In this document: positions 52,470-60,280 of the stretch, piece after piece
Numbering within the stretch: position 1 is the first letter of the stretch
Layout: each line of letters opens with the position of its first letter
From: Epilithonimonas bovis DSM 19482
GTDB taxonomy: Bacteria; Bacteroidota; Bacteroidia; Flavobacteriales; Weeksellaceae
Assembly: GCF_900108115.1 (NCBI RefSeq)
Contig: NZ_FTPU01000014.1
Coordinates: forward strand, 17,340-81,339
DNA: 64,000 nt
Direction of reading: 5' to 3'
Position numbers and translations under genes: made by a program
Notes under the pieces: generated by a model
Databases searched by the model: none
The model's input: only the letters and a program-made list of their open reading frames with translations
Told to the model about the DNA's origin: nothing

Positions 52470-53711
52470 TTACGAAATCAGCAAATTTTTTTCTAAAAAT
52501 TCACCCACAACAAAGTTACTGCCTCCGATAAAAATCATTTCTTCCGCCCCAGCATGCTGTTTTGCAGCAACATAGCCATCCTGCACTGTATCAAAAATAT
52601 GGTAGTGTAATCCTGATATTTGAAGTAATTCTTCATAATCAATGGGGTGCCTGCCTCGGTTAACCGCTGGTTTTACGAAATAATAATCAGCATCTTTCGG
52701 CAACATCGGGATAACCTCATCAATCTTTTTATCATTCACAAATCCCAAAATAACATGCTTATGCTGAGGATAACTTTTAAGCTGTATAAAAACTTCCCGC
52801 AGCCCGGCCTGGTTATGGCCTGTATCGCAGATTGTTAATGGTTCTTTTGAAAACTCGTACCATCTTCCAATAAAATTGGTGTTTTTACAGACATTCAGAA
52901 GTCCTGTCTGTAGATCTTCGTCAGAAATCTGAAGGCCTTTTTTTCTTAATTCATCAACCAATGCAATAACCACACGGATATTTTTCCGTTGATAATTACC
53001 TTTCAAATCAGAGACAAGAGACGTTTTAACCTCGCTGGCATCTACAAATTTTGTATTAACTTTTGCAGCTGTTGATCTGATGATTTCTTTGACGATTGTA
53101 TTGTCATCACCGGAAATAACAGGGACATTCTCTTTAATAATGCCAGCCTTTTCGTAAGCAATTTCTTCTATGGTATTCCCGAGGATATTCTGATGATCCA
53201 GCTGGACATTGGTAATAGCTGCAACCAAAGGCTTTATAATATTGGTAGAATCCAGCCGGCCGCCTAAACCTACTTCTATAATAGCAAAATCGACTTTTTG
53301 CTGATAAAAATATTCAAAGGCCATCACGGTTGTAAATTCAAAAAAAGAGGGATGGATATCCTGAGGCAAATGCCTGAGCTTCTGTATAAATTGATATACA
53401 AATTCTTTGTCACAGTTTTGCCCGTTGACCTTGATTCTTTCTGTAAAATCTATAAGATGTGGTGAGTTATAAAGGCCTGTTTTGTACCCGGACTCCTGCA
53501 GGACAGAGGCCAGCATATTGCTGGTGGAACCTTTTCCGTTGGTCCCACCAATGTGTATCGTTTTAATCTTATCCTGTGGATTTCCAAAAAATGCACACAG
53601 CCTCCTGATATTGTCGAGGCCGGGTTTGTAAGCCTTTTCTCCGTCGGTCTGATAATTGGGCATCTGAACAAACAGCCACTCTACAGCCTGCTGATAATCT
53701 TGCAAAGTCAT
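52470..53711 (-). CDS. folC: Folylpolyglutamate synthase / dihydrofolate synthase
   Basis: A 413-residue Mur-ligase-type enzyme that adds glutamate to dihydropteroate and to folates. ATP loop HIGGTNGKGSTSNML, the conserved SPHLIDFTERIKVNG, the metal/ATP region EVGLGGRLDSTNI and TNVQLDHQNILGNT are all present. Its own -7 box lies upstream; the tandem tRNA genes follow after 38 bp. Confidence 0.95.
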   Translation of the reverse strand: MTLQDYQQAVEWLFVQMPNYQTDGEKAYKPGLDNIRRLCAFFGNPQDKIKTIHIGGTNGKGSTSNMLASVLQESGYKTGLYNSPHLIDFTERIKVNGQNCDKEFVYQFIQKLRHLPQDIHPSFFEFTTVMAFEYFYQQKVDFAIIEVGLGGRLDSTNIIKPLVAAITNVQLDHQNILGNTIEEIAYEKAGIIKENVPVISGDDNTIVKEIIRSTAAKVNTKFVDASEVKTSLVSDLKGNYQRKNIRVVIALVDELRKKGLQISDEDLQTGLLNVCKNTNFIGRWYEFSKEPLTICDTGHNQAGLREVFIQLKSYPQHKHVILGFVNDKKIDEVIPMLPKDADYYFVKPAVNRGRHPIDYEELLQISGLHYHIFDTVQDGYVAAKQHAGAEEMIFIGGSNFVVGEFLEKNLLIS

Positions 53712-53728
53712 AGTTTATAATGAAAATA

Positions 53729-53736
53729 CAAATTTA
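53729..53736 (-). promoter_or_regulatory. -7 box of folC
   Basis: TAAATTTG on the minus strand fits TAnnTTTG, 17 bp before the folC ATG. Confidence 0.5.
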
Positions 53737-53814
53737 GAAATAAGAAATTGAAGACAAATATTGATATTGTTGAAATTTGATTAAGAAATTTTTTCTAAAT
53801 TGCAGCCTCATAAA

Positions 53815-53889
53815 GGGCGATTAGCTCAGTTGGTTTAGAGCGTTGCGTTGACATCGCAGAGGTCACTGGTTCGAATCCTGTATCGCCCA
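53815..53889 (+). tRNA. tRNA-Val (anticodon GAC)
   Basis: Acceptor GGGCGAT/ATCGCCC, D-arm TAGCTCAGTTGGTTTAGAGC, anticodon loop TTGACAT (anticodon GAC), T-arm GGTTCGAATCC, discriminator A, no encoded CCA. With the TAC pair across folC it covers valine codons. The following 180 bp hold nothing recognised. Confidence 0.97.
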
Positions 53890-54071
53890 CTTTTTCTTCA
53901 TCTTTCTCGATTTCCACAACGCCAAACTGTTAATTTTTTATAAATTTTCTTTTTTTATCACAGTAATTTCTAAAAGGGAAAGATTTTTGATACAGAGAAA
54001 AACTATGCATTAATAATCCCTCTATGAAGTAAATTTCTTTTTGATTACTAATCCTCCAAAAAAGGAAACCT

Positions 54072-54533
54072 ATGAAAAGATACTATGCAGTGTTAATTTT
54101 TTTCTACACATTTTTTCTATTATATATGATGTTTTATGGTTGTGGCAGGCATCCGGAATACGGTTTCCTAAAACTGCATCCTTTAGAAAGCATCAATCAT
54201 TTTTTCAACTCTTCTGAGTTTTTCTCCCAGACCTTTTTGGTAAATATTGTGGGTAACATCCTGGTATTTACACCTTTTGGATGGTTGGGCATACTAGATA
54301 AAAGACTTGATAAGCTGCCATTACTTTTGTTTTTGTTTATCTCGTGGATATCGATGATAGAATTAGCACAACTTTACACAGCGCGCGGAACAGCAGATAT
54401 AGATGATGTATTTCTGAATACTCTTGGGATGCTGCTAGGTTATTTTTCTTTAAAATTGGTTAAATGGCTTAATGTAGCTAACATTAATATTGAATTGGAA
54501 CAAAATCCTGTAGGTTCTTACAGATTATCATGA
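54072..54533 (+). CDS. VanZ-family membrane protein
   Basis: A 153-residue protein with four helices and the VanZ pattern: NIVGNILVFTPFGWLG, ISMIELAQLYTARGTADIDDVFLNTLG. VanZ-like proteins are linked with envelope or teicoplanin tolerance, but their activity is unknown. It lies 118 bp upstream of a glycosyltransferase gene with its own promoter. Confidence 0.9.
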   Translation: MKRYYAVLIFFYTFFLLYMMFYGCGRHPEYGFLKLHPLESINHFFNSSEFFSQTFLVNIVGNILVFTPFGWLGILDKRLDKLPLLLFLFISWISMIELAQLYTARGTADIDDVFLNTLGMLLGYFSLKLVKWLNVANINIELEQNPVGSYRLS

Positions 54534-54592
54534 TACCTGTAATTTTTTCGTAGTAAAGCTTTCTTCCTATCCATCGGATTAAAATAAAACAA

Positions 54593-54600
54593 TATATTTG
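54593..54600 (+). promoter_or_regulatory. -7 box of the glycosyltransferase gene
   Basis: TATATTTG fits TAnnTTTG. The predicted leader holds a small hairpin, CGGAC (54608-54612) / GTCCG (54619-54623). Confidence 0.5.
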
Positions 54601-54651
54601 TGACATCCGGACCAAAAAGTCCGTGGTATAGTTGTCATCAATATTGGGCAA

Positions 54652-55782
54652 TTGAAGAAGGAACTCCAGATCATATCATTTAATTATCCTTATCCACCGT
54701 CATATGGTGGATTAATTGATGCTTATTATAAAATCAAGGCATTATCAGAGCTCGGGGTTAAAATCCACTTGCACTGCTTTGTAGAAAATATTCCTGCTGT
54801 TATTGATGAAGAGGTCGCGTCCCTCGTTGACAATATTTTCTTCTACAGAAAAAAGAGAAATCCCTTGCTTTTTTTATTTAAAGATCCGTTTTCTGTCAAA
54901 ATCAGAACGTCTAAAATACTTTTGCAGAATGTGGAAAAGATCGATGCCCCCGTTTTGTTTGAAGGATTGCAAACCACTGGCATTGCCAAATACCTCAAGC
55001 ATAAATCAATCTTTTTAAGGCTTCATAACAATGAAGAAGTTTACTATAAAGGACTTTCTCAATCCGAAGAAAATTTTGTCAAAAAAATAGTCTATTATTT
55101 CGAAAGCTATAAGTACCGATTTTATCAAAAATCCAAATTTGCCTTGTTTGAAACCGTTTTTTGCCTCTCTCAAAAAGAGTATAATGAAGTTAACTCCAAT
55201 ACAGGGAATGCGTCTCTTATTGGTATTTTTCATGGTAATACACATGTAAAAACCCTGGAAGGCAGAGGTGAATATTTTTTATTTCACGGAGACCTGAGCA
55301 TATCTGACAACCGAAAGGCACTCTATTCAGTAATTGAAGTTTTTGAGAAGCTACCGCAGTATAATCTTGTCGTAGCATCTGATAAAGCCACTCCCAAAAT
55401 AAAACAAAACCTGTCAAAACATCAGAACATAAAACTTGTTCCAATTAAAAATCAGGACAATCTCAACTTGCTTCTGAGCCATGCACAGGCAAATATTTTG
55501 CTGTCTTACCAAAAATCCGGCACAAAGGTGAAACTATTTAACACGCTGTTTAACAGTAGATTCACCATTATTAATGACAATATAACAGATGACCCGCAGC
55601 TAATTAATCTCTGTACACTGATCAACGATAAAACTGAATTAAGAGATAAAATAATTGAAATTGCCACACAGGATTTTAAAATGTACAGCCAAAAACAAAT
55701 TGTGCTTGAAAACAACTATTCTGACCTGAATATGGCAAAAAGAATGGCAGACATTATTTTCAAAGATCAAGCCGGTCAATAA
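54652..55782 (+). CDS. Glycosyltransferase, GT4-like
   Basis: A 376-residue enzyme with two Rossmann-like halves: N-terminal SYGGLIDAYYKIKALSELG is the acceptor-side loop of GT4 enzymes, and the C-terminal half ends YSDLNMAKRMADIIF. The usual E-x7-E donor site is not clear, so the class is tentative. The start is TTG (54652): no in-frame ATG lies between it and the stop at 54601. It overlaps the convergent GT9 gene by 23 bp. Confidence 0.78.
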   Translation: MKKELQIISFNYPYPPSYGGLIDAYYKIKALSELGVKIHLHCFVENIPAVIDEEVASLVDNIFFYRKKRNPLLFLFKDPFSVKIRTSKILLQNVEKIDAPVLFEGLQTTGIAKYLKHKSIFLRLHNNEEVYYKGLSQSEENFVKKIVYYFESYKYRFYQKSKFALFETVFCLSQKEYNEVNSNTGNASLIGIFHGNTHVKTLEGRGEYFLFHGDLSISDNRKALYSVIEVFEKLPQYNLVVASDKATPKIKQNLSKHQNIKLVPIKNQDNLNLLLSHAQANILLSYQKSGTKVKLFNTLFNSRFTIINDNITDDPQLINLCTLINDKTELRDKIIEIATQDFKMYSQKQIVLENNYSDLNMAKRMADIIFKDQAGQ

Positions 55783-56731
55783 CCTGCTGAATATCCAATT
55801 CTTCCAGACAGGCATAATCGCCACGGAAACATTCCTTGTCCCCAAATACAGAACATGGCCTGCACGTTAGATCCTTGACCTCAACGATATCGGTTTCGTT
55901 CTGCCCGTAGCCTAAAAAACCGGCATAATAATGGGTAGAACCCCAAACAGAAATACATCTGGTGCCCATAAGACTCGCCAAATGCATATTGGCAGAATCC
56001 ATGGATATCATCACTTTTAGTTCCGCAATTTTTTGCAGCTCTTCCTTCAGGGTGAGTTTTCCGGCTAAGCTGTGTGTGTTGGGAATTTGGGTTTCCCATG
56101 TTTTAAGAATATCGTTTTCCTCCTTTCCTCCGCCAAAAAAATAGACTTTGTTGGTCCGCGCCAGTAAGCGTGCCAGTTCAAAAGATTTTTCTACAGGCAT
56201 CATTTTCCCAGTATGCTGGGCAAAAGGTGCAAAGCCAATATCTTTTTTGTTGCTGCACTGGCTGCGTAATTTATAAGAAAGTTCCAAACCAAAACCCATT
56301 TTGCGGAAAACATCAGCATAGCGCTCAACGGTTCTTTTCAGGGGAAATTTATTGAGGTTCCAAACATTGGTGAGGCGTTCTTTTTCGTCTTTCCCTTTAT
56401 CAATCTGAAAAACTTTGTAACCATGCCTTTTAAAAATAGAATTGATCATTTTGGTACGGATAACCTCGTGGAGATCACCTACAAAATCCGGATTATAGGT
56501 CTTTATCAGATTCCTTGTGAGTTTTCTGATCCCGAAAATTCCTTTATAATCATCAAAACTGACCCCATGGAATTTCAGCCTCGGGTGATGGTCAAAAAGA
56601 TCTCTAAAATTATCTCTGCTTACAAAAATAATTTCAACATCACGATTCTGTTCCAGTAACTCTATGCAAACCGGAACGGCCATTGCCACATCTCCAAATG
56701 CGGAAAAACGATATGCCAGAATTCTCTTCAC
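55760..56731 (-). CDS. Glycosyltransferase family 9 (heptosyltransferase-like)
   Basis: A 323-residue GT-B enzyme of LPS core synthesis type. N-terminus ILAYRFSAFGDVAMAVPV and the donor-site segment SMDSANMHLASLMGTRCIS are typical of WaaC/WaaF relatives. The sugar is not certain. Its ATG directly follows the sufE stop (0 bp gap). Confidence 0.9.
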   Translation of the reverse strand: MKRILAYRFSAFGDVAMAVPVCIELLEQNRDVEIIFVSRDNFRDLFDHHPRLKFHGVSFDDYKGIFGIRKLTRNLIKTYNPDFVGDLHEVIRTKMINSIFKRHGYKVFQIDKGKDEKERLTNVWNLNKFPLKRTVERYADVFRKMGFGLELSYKLRSQCSNKKDIGFAPFAQHTGKMMPVEKSFELARLLARTNKVYFFGGGKEENDILKTWETQIPNTHSLAGKLTLKEELQKIAELKVMISMDSANMHLASLMGTRCISVWGSTHYYAGFLGYGQNETDIVEVKDLTCRPCSVFGDKECFRGDYACLEELDIQQVIDRLDL

Positions 56732-57151
56732 CTACTTCTTTAGTTGGAATGCAACTGCGTAAAATTTGATCTGTTTGGTCATCGCCATCAGCCCGTTGGC
56801 TCTGGAGGGTGATAGAAATTCCTGTAATCCAATTTTTGAAATAAACTCAAAATCTGAATCAAGGATTTCCTGGGTCGTATGGCCGCTGTAGATCCTTATC
56901 AATAATGACACAATGCCTTTAGGCAAAATACCGTCAGAATCTGCATTGAAAAACAATTTACCATCTCTGAAATCTGCATCAATCCAAACTTTGGACTGGC
57001 ATCCTCTAATGAGATTTTCATCTGTTTTTTTATCGTCTGGCAGGCCTTTCAGCTCTTTGCCAAGGTCAATGATATATTCATATTTCTGTTCCCAATCGTC
57101 GAGAAAGGCGAACTCTTCTATCAGTTCCTGTTGTTTTTCTTTGATTGTCAT
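56732..57151 (-). CDS. sufE: SufE family cysteine-desulfuration protein
   Basis: A 139-residue sulfur acceptor for SufS in Fe-S cluster assembly. The active Cys lies in LIRGCQSKVWIDADF and the C-terminal QEFLSPSRANGLMAM is characteristic. No other suf genes are in the window. It lies directly upstream of the GT9 gene and is probably co-transcribed with it. Confidence 0.93.
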   Translation of the reverse strand: MTIKEKQQELIEEFAFLDDWEQKYEYIIDLGKELKGLPDDKKTDENLIRGCQSKVWIDADFRDGKLFFNADSDGILPKGIVSLLIRIYSGHTTQEILDSDFEFISKIGLQEFLSPSRANGLMAMTKQIKFYAVAFQLKK

Positions 57152-57191
57152 TCAGAATTAATTTGAATTAAAATTAAATTATTTTGGAAAC

Positions 57192-57209
57192 ACCACAAAA
57201 GGCACAAAG
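57192..57209 (+). repeat. Single copy of the ACCACAAAAGGCACAAAG word
   Basis: This 18-mer is identical to 36799-36816, in the gap between sufE and pepT. No inverted partner is seen here. Confidence 0.6.
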
Positions 57210-57254
57210 TTTTTGTTGACTAATAAACCAAACTTAGTCTTGTTACTTTTAAGT

Positions 57255-58505
57255 TTATCTTACTGATTGTGTAATATTTACAATCACTTTTACCGCTGCC
57301 AACATACTCTCCAAGGGTACAAATTCGTAAGGTCCGTGAAAGTTGTGACCGCCAGCAAAAATATTAGGGCAAGGCAATCCCATATAGGATAACTGTGCAC
57401 CGTCTGTCCCGCCTCTTATAGCCTTGATTTTTGGCTCAATCCCGGAATCTTTCATGGCCTGTTCTGCCAAATCAATGATGTGCATTTTACCCTCAAACTG
57501 CTTTTTCATATTCAGATATTGCGGTTTGATTTCTATCTCAGCGGTTTTTTCGCCATATTTTCTGTTGATCTCGTCAACTTTCTCAGCAATCAGCTTTTTT
57601 CGCTCTTCAAATTTCTGATCATCGTGATCACGGATAATATATTGGAGTTTAGCTTCAGAAACATCACCTTCAAAATCTGTCAGATGGAAAAACCCTTCAA
57701 AACCTTTGGTCGTTGCAGGCGTTTCGTTAGCCGGAAGCGAACTGATAAATTCTGATGCTATCAAACCTGCATTCATCATTTTCCCAAATGCATAACCCGG
57801 GTGAACAGATAAACCGTGGATCTTAATCACCGCACCTGCGGCATTGAAGTTCTCATATTCCAGCTCGCCAATTTCTCCGCCATCCATGGTATAAGCCCAT
57901 TCTGCACTAAATTTCTTGACATCAAAATGATGTGCGCCACGTCCAATCTCTTCATCCGGATTGAACCCGATAGAGATTCTCCCGTGTTTGATTTGCGGAT
58001 TGGCCAAAAGAAATTCAGCAGCTGTTACAATCTCAGCCACACCCGCTTTGTCATCTGCACTTAGCAATGTTGTCCCATCGGTTGTAATGATGGTTTGCCC
58101 GATATATTTTTTTAAAGCTTCAAATTTGGTTGAAGACAAAGTAAATCCTGTTTCTTTATTCAGCAACAGATCTTCGCCGTTATAATTTTCCCAAATTTGT
58201 GGATTGACATTTTCACCACTGAAATCCGGGGACGAATCATAATGGGCGATAAACCCAACCTGAGGCACTTTTTCTTCTTTGTTGGAAGGGATGTATCCAA
58301 AAACATAGCCTTTGTCATCAATGCTCACATCTTCCAGCCCCAAATCCTGCAATTCTTTATACAGATAATTGGCGATATCCCATTGCCTTTCTGTGGACGG
58401 CGTGGTTTCACTTTCCGGATCGCTGGTAGAATAAATCTTGATGTAAGTGATAAATCTGTTGAGGAGTTTTTCGCTCCAAATGCTGTCTAACTGAATGTTT
58501 TCCAT
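57255..58505 (-). CDS. pepT: Peptidase T (tripeptide aminopeptidase)
   Basis: A 416-residue M20B di-zinc peptidase that cuts the N-terminal residue from tripeptides. Metal-ligand motifs: FIAHYDSSPDFSG, LSADDKAGVAEIV, NPDEEIGRGAHHFD, TMDGGEIGELEYE and FAGGHNFHGPYEF. Start at 58505 fits the family. A -7 box TAACTTTG is 20 bp upstream. Confidence 0.95.
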   Translation of the reverse strand: MENIQLDSIWSEKLLNRFITYIKIYSTSDPESETTPSTERQWDIANYLYKELQDLGLEDVSIDDKGYVFGYIPSNKEEKVPQVGFIAHYDSSPDFSGENVNPQIWENYNGEDLLLNKETGFTLSSTKFEALKKYIGQTIITTDGTTLLSADDKAGVAEIVTAAEFLLANPQIKHGRISIGFNPDEEIGRGAHHFDVKKFSAEWAYTMDGGEIGELEYENFNAAGAVIKIHGLSVHPGYAFGKMMNAGLIASEFISSLPANETPATTKGFEGFFHLTDFEGDVSEAKLQYIIRDHDDQKFEERKKLIAEKVDEINRKYGEKTAEIEIKPQYLNMKKQFEGKMHIIDLAEQAMKDSGIEPKIKAIRGGTDGAQLSYMGLPCPNIFAGGHNFHGPYEFVPLESMLAAVKVIVNITQSVR

Positions 58506-58524
58506 ATCAATTGCTATATCCGCG

Positions 58525-58532
58525 CAAAGTTA
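58525..58532 (-). promoter_or_regulatory. -7 box of pepT
   Basis: TAACTTTG on the minus strand fits TAnnTTTG, 20 bp before the pepT ATG. Confidence 0.45.
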
Positions 58533-58614
58533 TATATTTATGCAGTGAACGGCAAATAATAGACAATGATTAATCTCTGCGCTGAAATTGGCTGCATTGG
58601 CACATTATATTACA

Positions 58615-58820
58615 ATGGAGGCCACTGCTGTCAGTGTAAGAGCGCGAGCGAAGCGAGCGCCAATGCGCAATATTGGAACGCCGAATAGCATGCGTGAGCG
58701 ATTGCAGCGGCATCCTTTTTCTTTGCATGGCTGAAGAATGAAGGCTTGCCAAGAAATAGATACAGCGAAAAGCGCGACCTGCTTGTTCCGATGCAAGAGG
58801 AACAAAAGGGCACGCCTAAA
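58615..58820. repeat. GC-richer spacer sequence, probable dispersed repeat
   Basis: The 338-bp gap between pepT and the HMG-CoA lyase gene holds a block clearly richer in G+C than its surroundings, with GCGAGCGAAGCGAGCG direct repeats, CCAAT/ATTGG arms (58660-58677 area) and the run GCGAAAAGCGCGACC. Three short minus-strand frames cross it but look like no protein. From memory, related blocks recur before genes in Chryseobacterium; one copy alone cannot prove this. Confidence 0.5.
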
Positions 58821-58843
58821 AAATTATTAAAAAATAAAAACCA

Positions 58844-59692
58844 ATGTTCTTAACCGAATGTCCTCGGGACGCGATGCAAGGCTGGGGAGAGATGATCCCG
58901 ACACCAACAAAAATTGATTACATCAACCGACTGATGGAAGTAGGCTTTGATGTGCTGGATTGCGGCAGCTTCGTCAATCCTAAAACGATGCCTCAGATGG
59001 CCGATTCCGGGATTGTGGTGGACGAGATAGATAAATCCCTTTCTAATACAAAACTGTCTGTGGTGGTCGCCAATCTGCGTGGTGCAGAGAAAGCGCTGAG
59101 CCATGAGCAGGTGGATATCCTTGGTTTTCCTTTTTCTATCTCCGAAACGTTCCAACACCGCAATACCAATAAAAGCCGCGAAGAGGCTTTTGCAGAAGTG
59201 GTGAAAATATTGGACCTTGTAACTTCAGAAAGCCGGCAACTGAACCTCTATTTCTCTATGGCTTTTGGAAATCCTTATGGGGAAAGCTGGAAATGGGAAG
59301 ATGTGGATTTTTGGGCTCATCGCTTTGAAGAGATTGGCATTAAGAATATCCTTTTATCGGACACTACCGGCGTGGGCGATGTTGAAAAAATATCGCTGTT
59401 GTTCAATAAGATCCCTTCAAAATATCCGGAGATCAACTTTGGTGCCCATTTGCATAACCGCTATGAGGATTCTTACAAAAAACTGAAAGCGGCTTATGAT
59501 CAGGGCTGCAGAAGATTTGACAGCGCTATAAAAGGCATGGGTGGCTGCCCGATGGCCAAGGATGATTTGGTGGGAAATATGCCTACAGAAAAGGTTTTCA
59601 CTTTTATGTCATCAGAAAAACTGGATATCCATCAGAACCTTTTGCATTTTGAAAGTGCCTATAATATGGCAAAAGATATTTTCCATTTCTAA
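58844..59692 (+). CDS. mvaB: Hydroxymethylglutaryl-CoA lyase
   Basis: A 282-residue TIM-barrel enzyme of the HMGL family that splits HMG-CoA to acetyl-CoA and acetoacetate in leucine breakdown. TECPRDAMQGW carries the Arg-Asp pair of the active site, NFGAHLHNRYED the metal His residues, and GMGGCPMAKDDLVGNMPTE the catalytic Cys loop. Other HMGL-family substrates cannot be fully excluded. Confidence 0.9.
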   Translation: MFLTECPRDAMQGWGEMIPTPTKIDYINRLMEVGFDVLDCGSFVNPKTMPQMADSGIVVDEIDKSLSNTKLSVVVANLRGAEKALSHEQVDILGFPFSISETFQHRNTNKSREEAFAEVVKILDLVTSESRQLNLYFSMAFGNPYGESWKWEDVDFWAHRFEEIGIKNILLSDTTGVGDVEKISLLFNKIPSKYPEINFGAHLHNRYEDSYKKLKAAYDQGCRRFDSAIKGMGGCPMAKDDLVGNMPTEKVFTFMSSEKLDIHQNLLHFESAYNMAKDIFHF

Positions 59693-59806
59693 AGCTGGTG
59701 AGAAGATAAGTTTTATCATATTTTGAGGATTCGTGAAATGATGAATTATGAATCTTAAAAAAAAGCTGTACTTTTATTACTGAAAAACAATATAAAAATT
59801 CAAACT

Positions 59807-60211
59807 ATGACTTCAAAAACGACTTATTTGGGAGACTCAAAAATAGAATCTGTGCACGAAGCATCCGGAGAGGTATTCTCTACCTATGTGCCAGCCAACA
59901 ATTTTTCTGTCCGTGAGCATTTTTCCCCGACTGATATTTTTGCAACGGCCTTGGCAGAAAGTGCGTTTGCTTCTTTGGTAGTTTTGGGACAGGACAGGAA
60001 TATCGATATTACCGGCGCAACCTGTGAACTGAAAAAAACGATGTATTTTGACCCAAGAAGAATTGGTGAGATCTTTTGCGTTTTCCATTTTCCAAAAGAT
60101 TATGCCCTTGAGGAGAAAGAGTTTATAGAAAGCACCATTAAGAATTGCCCGGTGTACCTCAGCCTTCATCCTGACATCAAGAAGATTTTCCTTTTCAAAT
60201 ACCAGGAATAA
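59807..60211 (+). CDS. OsmC-family protein lacking the peroxidatic cysteine
   Basis: A 134-residue protein with the OsmC fold (HFSPTDIFATALAESAFASL, then NCPVYLSLHPDIK). The second Cys of the family is kept, but the first, normally in the helix after the acidic segment, is replaced: the stretch reads AESAFASLVV. It is therefore unlikely to be a normal two-cysteine peroxidase. Single gene. Confidence 0.85.
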   Translation: MTSKTTYLGDSKIESVHEASGEVFSTYVPANNFSVREHFSPTDIFATALAESAFASLVVLGQDRNIDITGATCELKKTMYFDPRRIGEIFCVFHFPKDYALEEKEFIESTIKNCPVYLSLHPDIKKIFLFKYQE

Positions 60212-60247
60212 AACGGTTATTTACAAACTTGTTACCAAAAGAATATA

Positions 60248-60279
60248 AAAAACCCGCTTCAATATTGAAGCGGGTTTTT
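60248..60279. terminator. Bidirectional terminator
   Basis: AAACCCGCTTCAAT pairs with ATTGAAGCGGGTTT, with A- and T-runs outside. It separates the convergent OsmC-like gene and the processing protease gene. Confidence 0.85.
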
Positions 60280-60280
60280 G

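Noticed and set aside
54608..54623. Riboswitch candidate in the leader of the GT4-like gene
   Set aside because: Only one 5-bp hairpin is present, too small and without any known aptamer pattern.
58570..58813. Three overlapping minus-strand frames of 60-66 codons
   Set aside because: They cross a compositionally odd spacer block, share no protein-like pattern and have no upstream signals.
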